The notes under the pieces: model-generated
What the model saw: only the letters and a program-made list of their open reading frames with translations
The model's database searches: none
Told to the model about the DNA's origin: nothing
Shown here: piece by piece, positions 53,690 to 62,791 of the stretch
How positions within the stretch are numbered: position 1 is the stretch's first letter
How the letters are laid out: the number at the start of each line of letters is the position of its first letter
Assembly (NCBI GenBank): GCA_947503155.1
Contig: CANNCL010000001.1
Span: 682,001-746,000, forward strand
DNA: 64,000 nucleotides
Direction of reading: 5' to 3'
Origin: an uncultured Erythrobacter sp.
GTDB lineage: Bacteria > Pseudomonadota > Alphaproteobacteria > Sphingomonadales > Sphingomonadaceae
Made by a program: the position numbers and the translations under genes

Positions 53690-56397
53690 CTCCAAGCAGC
53701 GCAGACCGCGTCGATGTGAATGCTGCGCTAGTCGAGCGCCGCTCGCTTTTGAATTTTGTAAATTCAGCAAGCCTAGATGACTTGACTAACCTCCAGTACG
53801 ATTGGGCCTCCGGCTCCGTTGTGCCCGGCTCAGATGTCTACGATATCTTTCTTGAGCACGGCCTCGTTGAAAATGAGGAAGATGGCCCTCGGCTCACAAG
53901 GGCGGGCTTTCTGGTCCTGGGTAGGCTGGTGCTACAGTTCCCCCAAATAGAGGCCAAAGAGAGCTTAGAGTTTGGGTCTTACTCGTTCAAGAAACGGATC
54001 AAGACTGGCAAAAACTCATCTATCTATTTCGCGGAGCACAGCGTCCTAGGCCATTCTGTCTTGGCAAAGGTATTAAGGCCTGGCGCGAGCGAAAATATCG
54101 TGGAGGCCATCAAGGTTATGACAGCGTTGCCTAAAGGGACGCGCATAGTTCGACCGATTGATATCATAGAGACTGAACATTCCGATGCTGCAGGCAAGGA
54201 GCTCAAGCTCAATTGTCTCATTTACCCGGTTGTTGCCGGCATATCACTCAGAAAATTCCTAGCGCAAAAGAGCTACCATCTAAACTCACATGTAGCCCTT
54301 GCATTCGTAAGGCAAATTGGCTCCGCCCTTGCCGAACTTGAGGCAATTGGAACCTATCATGGAGACCTACACGACGAGAACATTCTAGTGGAGGAAGATG
54401 CGGATGGCCGCCTTAGTTTTCATCTAATTGATGTTTCATTTGGCGCGATGGGCAGCATGAGCCACGAGGAGTGCGTTAACAGTGATATGACTAGCTTTCG
54501 GCAGCATGTCTGGCGCATTCTTTCCGCACAGAAGTCATTCTTACCGCGAATGTCTCTAAGAAAATTCCTGGGTACTAACCAATTCCGGAAGCTTACCCGT
54601 ATCATGTCAGGGGAAGTCGCGACTTTCTCAGAAGTCATGAGTACCCTTGGCGAAAATTCTTCAGAACGAGCGTTTCGCGATCAGAAGTCCAAATTTAGGA
54701 ACGAGAAGTTTGGCCGCCCCACAACTTTTCGCCTTCAAAGATATGAGGAAATTATTGACCCCTCTGAGGCGGCAAAGCTATTTGTCCCATTCCCCGAATT
54801 GATGAGCCAGGTATCCGATTTCAGCAATAATTTTATCTCCGGGAACCGAGGTTCTGGGAAGTCCACATACCTGGCTGCCCTGGGGTTTTTCCCGCATTCG
54901 CAGAACTCGAATGTAGATTTCAGGGATCTTTTTGGCGTTTATTTTCCGTGTCGCCAAGGCGAGTTTAAGTCCTTAACGGGGGCAACTGACTGGACAGAAA
55001 CAGAATCGCAGACCTTCGCTGCACATCTAGTGGTTGTAAAAACCATGCGCAGAACTTTAGAGGCCGTATCACAAGGCGTTGAGGTTGGGCGTCTCGGAAA
55101 CCCTTCGGATCTTGGGCAACTAAGGAAGTTCTTGAACGAGGTCGTTCCGCCACCGGGCATTATATCCGTCGAAGGCGATCTGCTGCCTGATCTAAGGAAC
55201 TTTGCTTCTACAATGATCCGGATTGAGATGGAGCTGGTAAGTGGCAATAACCTTGCTAGTTTTTCGAGCCGCGAGAAGCTCGTGCCTGCATCTCTCATCG
55301 ATTTTTTTCGCGTCATCCGTCGGACATTTCCCGAACTTTCGGGAGCCAGGTTCCATTTACTGTTCGATGACGCTGGAGCCCCAAATCTCAACAAGCAATT
55401 CCAACGCGTGTTGTGCGATCTGATTCTGACCTCAAACCCTATTTATTGTGTCAAATTCTCGGCAGAAAAGTTCACTTTTGAGTTTGAGAGCTCTCTTGGA
55501 AAGGTCCCTGAAAATGGCCACGATTACTTCGAGCAGGACATATCCCAGACGCTCTTTGTAGGCTCGCGGAACGCAAGGATCGCCCGTGAGGAGTTGGAAC
55601 AGTACTTTCGCCAGATCGTGGATCAAAGGTTGGAGCATTTTGGTTATCAGTCACATCAAATCGTTGACTATCTTGGCGATAATCCAAACATAGTAAAACC
55701 CTTGATCGGCCTACTAGCTGCAAGCAGAAGGGACGCCAGGTACACCGGCTGGACTGCTGTCTGGAACATTGCCGAGCGGACCCCCAGAAACCTTCTCGAG
55801 CTAGTCTCAGAAATATTCGCATATGCGGGCATCGAGCCGAATACGCCGCCAAGACAGGTGTCTATGGCTGTTCAGGACAAGGCGATACGATCAGTCTCAC
55901 TAAAACGGCTCCAGTCTTTGAGTCAGATTCCGGGATACATCATGATCGGTGGCCAGAAGGTGAGTCTCGGAAGAAAGCTATACGAAATTGCCGCCTCTAT
56001 TGGTTCGATCTTTCGAGCCTACCTCAAGGAAGAGCAGGGCAAGCAGCACAAGCGCCAGCATTTGGCAATTGAGCGAAACGATTCAGGCGAGATTTCTGAA
56101 GAGGCGACGATCGTTCTTGAAAAACTCATCTCTTTCGGCGTTCTTGACGATAGCAAAGCAGAATATGCACGCGACGATGGCGTAATGAAGCCGATCTATG
56201 TCTTAAACCGCATTTTCTGCCCTGCTTTTAATATCATATTTCGTCGGGATGAGCATTTGAGACTTTCTCAGAAAAAACTTGAGCTGCTTCTGTTGGACCC
56301 ACAATCATTTGTGAAAGTAGGTACAAAGCGTCTCGCAAAACTCCACACTGCAAGTGAATTTGATGAGGGGCTCTTCGGCTACGATATCTATGAGTAG
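53686..56397 (+). CDS. Protein kinase fused to P-loop (ORC/CDC6-like AAA) ATPase
   Basis: A 903-aa protein with three parts. Residues ~1-95 look like a winged-helix lead (LTRAGFLVLGRLVLQFPQIE). Residues ~95-260 are a kinase domain: Lys in VLAKVLRP, catalytic loop YHGDLHDENIL and metal motif LIDVSFG, the HxD and DxG positions, with S in place of DFG's F. Residues ~385-900 are a P-loop ATPase: Walker A GNRGSGKST and Walker B FHLLFDD. GTG 53686 overlaps the previous stop; 53671 is an alternative. It is probably a signal-transducing core of the operon. Confidence 0.8.
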   Translation: MTPSSADRVDVNAALVERRSLLNFVNSASLDDLTNLQYDWASGSVVPGSDVYDIFLEHGLVENEEDGPRLTRAGFLVLGRLVLQFPQIEAKESLEFGSYSFKKRIKTGKNSSIYFAEHSVLGHSVLAKVLRPGASENIVEAIKVMTALPKGTRIVRPIDIIETEHSDAAGKELKLNCLIYPVVAGISLRKFLAQKSYHLNSHVALAFVRQIGSALAELEAIGTYHGDLHDENILVEEDADGRLSFHLIDVSFGAMGSMSHEECVNSDMTSFRQHVWRILSAQKSFLPRMSLRKFLGTNQFRKLTRIMSGEVATFSEVMSTLGENSSERAFRDQKSKFRNEKFGRPTTFRLQRYEEIIDPSEAAKLFVPFPELMSQVSDFSNNFISGNRGSGKSTYLAALGFFPHSQNSNVDFRDLFGVYFPCRQGEFKSLTGATDWTETESQTFAAHLVVVKTMRRTLEAVSQGVEVGRLGNPSDLGQLRKFLNEVVPPPGIISVEGDLLPDLRNFASTMIRIEMELVSGNNLASFSSREKLVPASLIDFFRVIRRTFPELSGARFHLLFDDAGAPNLNKQFQRVLCDLILTSNPIYCVKFSAEKFTFEFESSLGKVPENGHDYFEQDISQTLFVGSRNARIAREELEQYFRQIVDQRLEHFGYQSHQIVDYLGDNPNIVKPLIGLLAASRRDARYTGWTAVWNIAERTPRNLLELVSEIFAYAGIEPNTPPRQVSMAVQDKAIRSVSLKRLQSLSQIPGYIMIGGQKVSLGRKLYEIAASIGSIFRAYLKEEQGKQHKRQHLAIERNDSGEISEEATIVLEKLISFGVLDDSKAEYARDDGVMKPIYVLNRIFCPAFNIIFRRDEHLRLSQKKLELLLLDPQSFVKVGTKRLAKLHTASEFDEGLFGYDIYE

Positions 56398-57469
56398 TAT
56401 GACTGATCATATCGATGTCCATCAAGTCGATGACATCTCTCGAGTTGCAGTCGATATGGACGCATTGGTACTCGCGGCTGGATTTGAAGATAGAGCATTT
56501 CACCTGCTCCGGCATGGAGCCTTTGACCAAAGCGCTTACTGCCTTATCATTCGTTATATAAACGACATTTCCGAGAATTCACTGGTCTTTGACGAGTACT
56601 TAGCGTTGGCAAAACGCAACTTCTCAGAAGATCGAATTCTCGTTCTCGAACTCAACACTGATAACATCGAAAAGTTTGCGCAAGAACTGGATGAGATGGT
56701 TTCCAAATTGCCGCCTGAGGTAAAGCGCATAGCTATCGATGTTTCAGGCATGACATCGTACGCGGCTTGCCTTTGCTTGAAGTCAATTCGGGGTCATAGG
56801 CCGCTTGAAAGGCAGCGGGTAATCTACTCGTCGGCAGAGGAATATGTGCCTAGCGAGGGGGAATATTCCGAACTCATCAAACGAACATCAGACCCTGACA
56901 TCTCCTACCTCCCGAAGTCCATGGCAATGGAAATGTCGGAAAATTTGGTACTTGAGGCTTTCTCCGGCCATCGTAGTGGGGAAAGTCGGTCCTGCTTAGC
57001 AATTTTTGCCGGTTATGAGGTGCACAGGTCGGGCGGAGCAATAGATGCGATTAACCCATCGCTTTTGCTTCTTCTATATGGGGTTCCCGGGAACCCCAGG
57101 CATGGTTGGAGAGCGGACTTCTCCAAGAAGCTCCACTCGAAGTTCGAATCCACGCGGCGATGTGCAACCGAGGATGTATCGACGCTTTTCATCCAAGAAA
57201 GCTTGGACATTCTTGAAGAGTACTACGACCATCTGATTGACGACTATGACTTAGTTATAGCGCCGGTTTGCTCGAAGATGCATGCGGTGGCATCCTATAT
57301 CTTCTGGGAGCGCTACGGTGAGGTGCAGCTCTCGTTCCCCATGCCCATCGGCTATGATGTAGAAAACAGGCCGCGCGGTGTCGGAAATGTCTATTGCGCT
57401 GATTTGTACGAGCGCAGAACACTTTTCCGCGGGGTGGCAAGCCACCTAGAGAATTTGGACGAGAACTGA
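56390..57469 (+). CDS. Rossmann-like protein with CARF-like motif, operon end
   Basis: A 359-aa protein. Residues ~24-60 start a Rossmann-type unit (DALVLAAGFEDRAFHLL), then RILVLELNTDN and IAIDVSGMTSYAACLCL (~115-130), which resembles the (D/N)xTGGTK helix start of CARF sensors of cyclic oligonucleotides, with SGMT for TGGT. The C-terminal half (IAPVCSKMHAVASYIFWERYG (in part); VQLSFPMPIGYDVENRPRG) has no identified motif. ATG 56390 overlaps the kinase-ATPase stop by eight bases. I do not recognise the family. Confidence 0.5.
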   Translation: MSSMTDHIDVHQVDDISRVAVDMDALVLAAGFEDRAFHLLRHGAFDQSAYCLIIRYINDISENSLVFDEYLALAKRNFSEDRILVLELNTDNIEKFAQELDEMVSKLPPEVKRIAIDVSGMTSYAACLCLKSIRGHRPLERQRVIYSSAEEYVPSEGEYSELIKRTSDPDISYLPKSMAMEMSENLVLEAFSGHRSGESRSCLAIFAGYEVHRSGGAIDAINPSLLLLLYGVPGNPRHGWRADFSKKLHSKFESTRRCATEDVSTLFIQESLDILEEYYDHLIDDYDLVIAPVCSKMHAVASYIFWERYGEVQLSFPMPIGYDVENRPRGVGNVYCADLYERRTLFRGVASHLENLDEN

Positions 57470-57539
57470 TTTTGCAAACTTGCATCTGACTAATCAGGGG
57501 CGATTGGGCTTGTTTATGCCGCATTCTTGGACACAGTTG

Positions 57540-57660
57540 CGCTCAAAGCCGAGTGAACTAGCTGTTCCGTCGAATGCAAAGACAACGGGTGAAAGACCTA
57601 ACTGGTGGCACGTACATCGCCCGGACCGTGAGGTCCGGCCGAGTGGGAAATGAGGCACTA
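57540..57660 (+). pseudogene. Remnant of a second Rep-like gene
   Basis: LFRRMQRQRVKDLTGGTYIA, then RTVRSGRVG (57561-57650), matches LFRPMPRKWVKRLIGGKYIA, then GAVRSDRVG, in the gene at 51176. At DNA level CTGTTCCG, AATGC, GGGTGAA, GGC.CGTACATCGC and GTGGGAAA are shared. Just before it the frame has a TAG where the intact gene has CAT, and similarity stops at ~57660. A decayed duplicate, just after the defence-like operon. Confidence 0.75.
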
Positions 57661-57763
57661 TTCTGTTCTAATACGCTTGCCCATGTTAAGTTACTTGATG
57701 AACAAACTGCTATAGCTTTTGTCGCCCATCGCCATGATTATCGACAAATCCTGGAGGAACCAC

Positions 57764-57958
57764 ATGCCGTACAACATCATTTTCTTTCGAGGCACACGCA
57801 AGCTTGGCAACACGCCATGGGCTGGAGATTTTGCTTCAGCAAAACAACACGCTAAAGATCATTTACTAATCAATAAGGCCACTCTGGTCGAGGTGCGAGA
57901 CGACGAAACTGGCGATCTCTTGTTTCACCACCCCAGAATGCTCAAACGGGCCCCATAG
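57764..57958 (+). CDS. Small island protein, unknown function
   Basis: A 64-aa soluble protein, MPYNIIFFRGTRKLGNTPWA then GDFASAKQHAKDHL, with a strong ribosome binding site (GGAGGAACC) before ATG 57764, which makes a real gene likely despite its size. The last residues are RMLKRAP. It is upstream of, and in the same direction as, the 1259-aa gene, at a distance of 105 bases. Confidence 0.6.
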   Translation: MPYNIIFFRGTRKLGNTPWAGDFASAKQHAKDHLLINKATLVEVRDDETGDLLFHHPRMLKRAP

Positions 57959-58063
57959 GCCAGTTGCCCTGGTCATTTCTGCTACGCTCTATCGCTTCAC
58001 AATACTCTAATTTTACTCATTCAGCACTTTGATTAAGCGACGGCGGGATCGTAACATGTCCAT

Positions 58064-61000
58064 ATGATCGGCGACGAAAAAGATGGGCCTGAGATCGATA
58101 TCGAAGCACTGCTCGAGAGCATGAGGCCGCCAGAGCTACCTAGCGATATTTACAACCAAGCTCCGAAAATAGTGGGTTGGCTCGCCAAACTCGACAAAAA
58201 GCATGCTCTTGAGACTCTCGCAGGTTTGCAGATCAGGCCAGAATTCCATGCGAATACGGTCAGGCTTAATTGGGCCACACGGCTTGTTGCCTCATACGCT
58301 TCAGGCAGCCAAAAGCTGAAGCGCGATAAACTTGTGGCACTTCTCAATATTCAGCTCAAGAAAGCCGGGATTAATCGCTTAGAAGACCCGATCGAAGATT
58401 TCTTCGTCGCGCCAATTGTGACAAGAGGAGGCGAGTTCGTGGCCTTTCAATCCTCTTGGTACAACGCGACATTTCACACAGAAGTCCTACTCGAAGCCTT
58501 CGCGGAATTACCTGAAGGCCAACCCAAAAATGATGCACTCACAAGCGTAAAAGCGCTGCTTCGTTTGGTAGACGCGATCGTTAAAAGAGCCGGTCTAGAA
58601 CGCTGGGAGACTGGCTCTGGGCAGCCAGCAATTGCTATGAAACTCCCTAGCCAGAGCCAGATCAACGCCTCTGCTCATAATGTAAGGCTGCGTTGGGCTG
58701 AGGTTGAGTCCATAGTTTCCGAGACCTCCCTGCTGTCCCCATTCGTACTATCGATCGAAGAGGCAACCTCAATAGCGGACCAGCCGATCGGGAACGCCTT
58801 AATCGACTTCAAACCACTGCTGGCAGATCAGCATGGTATCACGCTCGTCGCTCCGGGAGCCATAACTACAGCTGCCCGCGCCCACTTAATTCACGAAGCC
58901 ACAACAGGAGGTATGGGGCGGCTGTTTCAATACAATTTGCTTCAGGAAGAGGCCCATAGGCTTCGTGTGGCGGGTTTCGAGAATTTCGGTGGAGGCCCGA
59001 TCGGTCACTGTGGCAATGAATCCGTGCGCCAGAAGATCACTGAAATCTCCGAGGGCCACTTTGTTCACTTCATGCAAACCATGGATGGGTTCGAATCTTG
59101 GGCTGAAGATGGCTTTAGCGGTGCCCGGGGTTATACAGATGAATTCTATGAAGCTTTGTTTGATGGTGCCCGGTTTGCTCTCGACACGGTTCAAAAAAAA
59201 TCCAACTTTAGGAGCGGTACGACGGTTCTTCTAATGGGTGGTTGGGGGCAGGGTCGGGCGCTAGAGTTTGAGGTCCCTGCCGATCTAAGGGCGTGGCAGT
59301 TTAAACTCGTGGAGCCAGCCGAAGCCGTGACACTTGGGCCGTTAGAAGACAGCGCTATGTCGGACCTTAAACGCGTCTGGACCATCGAGCGCATGGCGAG
59401 GGTCATGGGTTTTGAGTTGCATAACCCAAGTGGCTTTCTGAATTTATTCCAGTGGTGGCGTGAAAGCGACTACGTTCTTGTGCCCGAGCATCAATTGGAA
59501 GCTGTCCCCCCGTGCCAAATTCTCTTTGGTTCAGACTGTCTATTTGAGGCCCGCAAAGAATCAGCGAGAGCCACCGATCGACGAGCGCTGCCCTATGTTG
59601 ATGGCAGAATAAGGCGTGTGATGCGCGCTGAAACTCAATCGATGTTTGGAAGTCTGGAGCCCATCTACGCATGCATCGACGCCGTGCGCGATGACGAACT
59701 GCTGGGCGTAGTGCTGTATTCAGGAATGCCAGTCTGGATCTCTTGCAAAATCATAAAGGCGAATTTCGGCGACCAATATGAAAACTGGCGCGCAGTGCTT
59801 TTCTGGGCCAACCTATTCGACAAACTGAACTTGGAGACCCCGCCCATTGAGGCGCAGCAACCGGTCGTTGTTTCGATACAAGTTGATTGGCCGAACTTAA
59901 ATAAAGTTGCCGATACGATCACAGACGATGCACTCTATGACGCTGTAACATATCAGATTTTGGGAGATGGCTGCTCCGCCGAGTTGCAAATTCGAGAAGA
60001 ATGGCATCACGGCTTGCATCGTGAGAACAACTTAGCTGAAGTTGTGCTAGCTGCGAAATTGCTTTCTTGCATTGCTGAAATGCGTGGCGTGCCCATTTCA
60101 CTGCACGACGCCCTGATTCAGGTCGCGACCATTGCGGGCTCCAAGGATCTCCGCTGGAGGCACGCTCTTAGCCCAGAGCGCCCAATTGAGTTGCTTCACG
60201 CACATGGTCTCATCAGGGAGCGGTATCGCAAGATCCCAAGAAGCGCAGCCGCACTCGTGAAGTTTGGAGCAGCGCTAGCTGTTAAAGGTGCAAAGGCAGG
60301 CCAAACAATCCAAGGGAAAGAAGCGTGCATCGAGTTTCTCGTCGAATTTCAGACATCTCTAAGCGACTCACTTTGCAAAGCGATTGCAGCATATCAGAGC
60401 GAGGCATTGGTAGTAAATGCGCTAGACCGCTTGCAGGCAGCACTCTGGGAGCAACGAAGTTGGGAGACTAGTGCACGCGCGTTAAGGGCCATCCATGGTG
60501 TTGACGGTGATGAGCAGGCCAGTCTTGAGGTTCGCAGTCAAATTAACGGAACAATTCGCGCCTGTTCGATCTTAGCTGAAATGGCCGCATCACACGCTGC
60601 AATTCAATCAGAATATCAAGTTGGCTCAATTGACTTAGATGACCTGCAAGCAATGGCCCTACAGCTTTTTGTGGTATCAGATCTGATACCCGCCATGCAT
60701 GCAGACCAGGTCAGCCCAGAGCTGCAGATTGGCCCTACCGGTCATCTGTTGCACGATCATGAGTTTGGCGATGCCGCACTTGGCTCTCCTATTCGTTTGC
60801 TGCACTCAAAAAATCGTTCTGATCAAAGTGCAGCCTATAGTCGCCTGCATGAACCTGTCGCTGACAGCGATCCTAAAGGCCTTGATGAGCGATTGCTTCA
60901 AGCTCTCGCTGCTGAGTATGGCGTGGTAGCCGAAGTTTTTATGCAGTTTTCGAGTGTTCTGACAGAGATGGCGATCGAGAAAAAGCAATCACCTTTTGTG

Positions 61001-61843
61001 CTGCGTCGATCAGACCTTATTCGCCAATTAGACGACCTCAAGCTCGATGGTAGCCCGGCTTTCGGCCCCCTAATTGATAGACTGACTTTAGCCTGTCGAG
61101 ATAGCTGGAATGACATCTCGACCGGTTCTTCGAAGAGCGACTTCGACATAAGCCGCTTTGATCGACGCTTCTCCCTAATAGGTCGTCCGCTCGTTGCGAT
61201 CGATAATGAAGGCGACCCGCTCCTTGTGGTTTCACCAGCAGTCGTAGCTCGATCCGCAATTCACAACCTCTCTGGCGCAACTGATGGCGGTCTACAGGGT
61301 GGATTTTGGGTGAGCGATGAGATGCTGAGTTACACTGGCCACGCTGGTGAAAAGTCAGGGATGAAATTCAACGAGCAGGTAGCGTTAGCTGTTCGTTCTC
61401 ATGGCTTGCGGGCCGACGCGTCCGTTAAGCCATCGGACTGTCTCAATTTAAAGGCGACCGATGAGCTGAAGCGACTGGGAGATATTGATGTCTTGGCATT
61501 CTCGTCTGACAAAAAACATGCGTGGGTAATAGAGGTAAAGGATATCAAATTGTGTCGGACTCAGTCCGAGGCGGCAAGGCGTTTATCTGCGTATCGAGGT
61601 ATAATTCGGCCAAACGGGAGGCCAGACAACTTACTCCGTCATTTGAATCGTGTGGAATTCGTTAGGAAACATGCTGCAAATCTAGCCAAACGAAACAAAA
61701 TGCCTTGCGAGCCTGAGGTGCATGGCTTGGTCATAGTAGATGCGCCGCAGCCTATGTCTTTTGTGATCTCCAGTAATTCAAAAGACGCGCGTTTCGTGCG
61801 TGTTGATGCGCTGGATGAAGTGGAGTGGGCACCTAACTTCTAG
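58064..61843 (+). CDS. Large protein with C-terminal PD-(D/E)xK nuclease-like domain
   Basis: A 1259-aa soluble protein, unique in this window. Residues ~1100-1165 carry a nuclease signature: a Glu helix (KFNEQVALAVRSHG), then LGDIDVLAFSSDKKHAWVIEVKD, giving D...ExK. The ~1,090 residues before are helical and contain a GMGRLFQYNLLQEEAHRL segment and a glycine-rich MGGWGQGRAL loop, not a proper Walker A. A nuclease effector of a defence system, or a repair-like factor, is possible. The ribosome binding site is weak; ATG 58064 is the first reasonable start. Confidence 0.6.
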   Translation: MIGDEKDGPEIDIEALLESMRPPELPSDIYNQAPKIVGWLAKLDKKHALETLAGLQIRPEFHANTVRLNWATRLVASYASGSQKLKRDKLVALLNIQLKKAGINRLEDPIEDFFVAPIVTRGGEFVAFQSSWYNATFHTEVLLEAFAELPEGQPKNDALTSVKALLRLVDAIVKRAGLERWETGSGQPAIAMKLPSQSQINASAHNVRLRWAEVESIVSETSLLSPFVLSIEEATSIADQPIGNALIDFKPLLADQHGITLVAPGAITTAARAHLIHEATTGGMGRLFQYNLLQEEAHRLRVAGFENFGGGPIGHCGNESVRQKITEISEGHFVHFMQTMDGFESWAEDGFSGARGYTDEFYEALFDGARFALDTVQKKSNFRSGTTVLLMGGWGQGRALEFEVPADLRAWQFKLVEPAEAVTLGPLEDSAMSDLKRVWTIERMARVMGFELHNPSGFLNLFQWWRESDYVLVPEHQLEAVPPCQILFGSDCLFEARKESARATDRRALPYVDGRIRRVMRAETQSMFGSLEPIYACIDAVRDDELLGVVLYSGMPVWISCKIIKANFGDQYENWRAVLFWANLFDKLNLETPPIEAQQPVVVSIQVDWPNLNKVADTITDDALYDAVTYQILGDGCSAELQIREEWHHGLHRENNLAEVVLAAKLLSCIAEMRGVPISLHDALIQVATIAGSKDLRWRHALSPERPIELLHAHGLIRERYRKIPRSAAALVKFGAALAVKGAKAGQTIQGKEACIEFLVEFQTSLSDSLCKAIAAYQSEALVVNALDRLQAALWEQRSWETSARALRAIHGVDGDEQASLEVRSQINGTIRACSILAEMAASHAAIQSEYQVGSIDLDDLQAMALQLFVVSDLIPAMHADQVSPELQIGPTGHLLHDHEFGDAALGSPIRLLHSKNRSDQSAAYSRLHEPVADSDPKGLDERLLQALAAEYGVVAEVFMQFSSVLTEMAIEKKQSPFVLRRSDLIRQLDDLKLDGSPAFGPLIDRLTLACRDSWNDISTGSSKSDFDISRFDRRFSLIGRPLVAIDNEGDPLLVVSPAVVARSAIHNLSGATDGGLQGGFWVSDEMLSYTGHAGEKSGMKFNEQVALAVRSHGLRADASVKPSDCLNLKATDELKRLGDIDVLAFSSDKKHAWVIEVKDIKLCRTQSEAARRLSAYRGIIRPNGRPDNLLRHLNRVEFVRKHAANLAKRNKMPCEPEVHGLVIVDAPQPMSFVISSNSKDARFVRVDALDEVEWAPNF

Positions 61844-62138
61844 AGAGGCCGCTATCGCAATTCCCTCAGTGCCCGTTGCTAGGTAATTCTCATTCGTGCT
61901 CTTCTTGCGGTGCTGCAGTCATTGCATACGACAGAAGAGTCACCCGCCCTGGATGAGATCACTGCTATCGCCTTTCCAGGTTATGAACCAAAAACAATTT
62001 GATGGGACCAAACCTCTCCCAAGAGTAGGCGGCGGAAATCCAACATCCTGAATAAAAACAAGAAAGGTGAAGCGAGAAACTCGCTAGCCAAAAGAATGCT
62101 TGGATTTCAACCAAAATTTTGTGCGGGTTTTTGGTCTC
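61844..62138. other. Gap with no gene seen
   Basis: I see no plausible ORF, tRNA or repeat in these ~300 bases between the large gene and the integrase remnant. A short hairpin-like GCGAGAAACTCGC occurs near 62074. It may be part of the decayed element end. Confidence 0.6.
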
Positions 62139-62474
62139 CTAGAGTGCAAGAGTCCCGAGGGCATCGACTGCCGCATCGTTGGCAAAATGCCCATAATGGC
62201 GCTCGATCATCTCGGCACTAGTCCCTGATATTTGTGCGATGGTGAGCAAAGGCAAGCCAGCTTTCACAAGATCGGTGATCGTACTGTGACGTAAAGTGTA
62301 GGCAGTCGCTTCTCGTGGCAGGCTTGCCGCTTTGACGGCGACGGCAATAGGCCGCTTCCAAGTATGGCGCGTCCAGTCGCCTCCTAGCTTAGTCCGCAGT
62401 CGTTTGTTACGCCCTAGCTGGCTTGCAGCGCAGCAAGCCTCAAGGTCGCAGAATGAGACATCTTGCTTGAGCGC
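62139..62474 (-). pseudogene. Tyrosine recombinase (integrase) remnant
   Basis: The minus strand encodes the C-terminal catalytic part of a tyrosine recombinase: ATAYTLRHSTITDLVKAGLP (Arg-His box), LLTIAQISGTSAEMIERHYG with the nucleophile Tyr, then a stop at 62139. Reading upstream, the frame runs to position 62474, where a TAA (62475-62477) and a further TGA break it; no start codon is available. The N-terminal DNA-binding part is missing. It is the only integrase sign in the island, so excision by this gene looks impossible. Confidence 0.88.
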
Positions 62475-62751
62475 TTACTCAATCGGATCATCAATCAACG
62501 TATTTCACGAAAGCAAGCGCAACAGCTTGTGCCAGCCTTCAACAAGCTGTGCAATTTGTTGCCAGGCTGGCCAGTTGGCTCCCGTTTGCGCTCTGCGGTC
62601 ATTCTTGCCTGCTAGGCACCGGAATCTGGCTCAATCTTTTGTGAACTCGCGTTTGGACAGATGCTCTGCTCCAAGGGGCTCAAACTTCGGATTATAGGTG
62701 GTCCCGAACAGACTGTGCGACTTGCTTCCGGGTTGATCTTTGAACCAAACA
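62475..62751. other. Region without a clear gene
   Basis: No convincing gene was found. In-frame with the integrase remnant but beyond its stop codons, the minus strand reads NWPAWQQIAQLVEGWHKLLR, a helix-like stretch that could be further integrase debris or chance. No tRNA-like or att-like copy of the tRNA-Arg 3' end was seen. Confidence 0.5.
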
Positions 62752-62791
62752 AAGAAGGGACGCAGCCTCGGCGCGTCCCTTCTTTTGTTTG
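62745..62791 (-). terminator. Intrinsic terminator of the right-edge membrane gene
   Basis: A perfect 12-bp stem AAGAAGGGACGC/GCGTCCCTTCTT (62752-62763, 62773-62784) with a 9-base loop, followed on the minus strand by TTGTTTGG and on the plus strand by TTGTTTG. It lies 121 bases past the stop of the gene at 62908 and probably terminates it. Confidence 0.85.

Larger units (their letters stand above)
49944..62474. mobile_element. Genomic island integrated at tRNA-Arg
   Basis: From the tRNA 3' end, base composition falls clearly below that of the left 50 kb, codon use changes, and core genes vanish. The content is typical of an integrative element: AlpA-like regulator, Rep-like gene, a methyltransferase-led operon, large accessory genes and a tyrosine-recombinase remnant at the far end. 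I found no direct repeat of the tRNA 3' end to the right, so the right border is not fixed and may lie beyond the window (the gene at 62908 also looks accessory). Confidence 0.8.
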
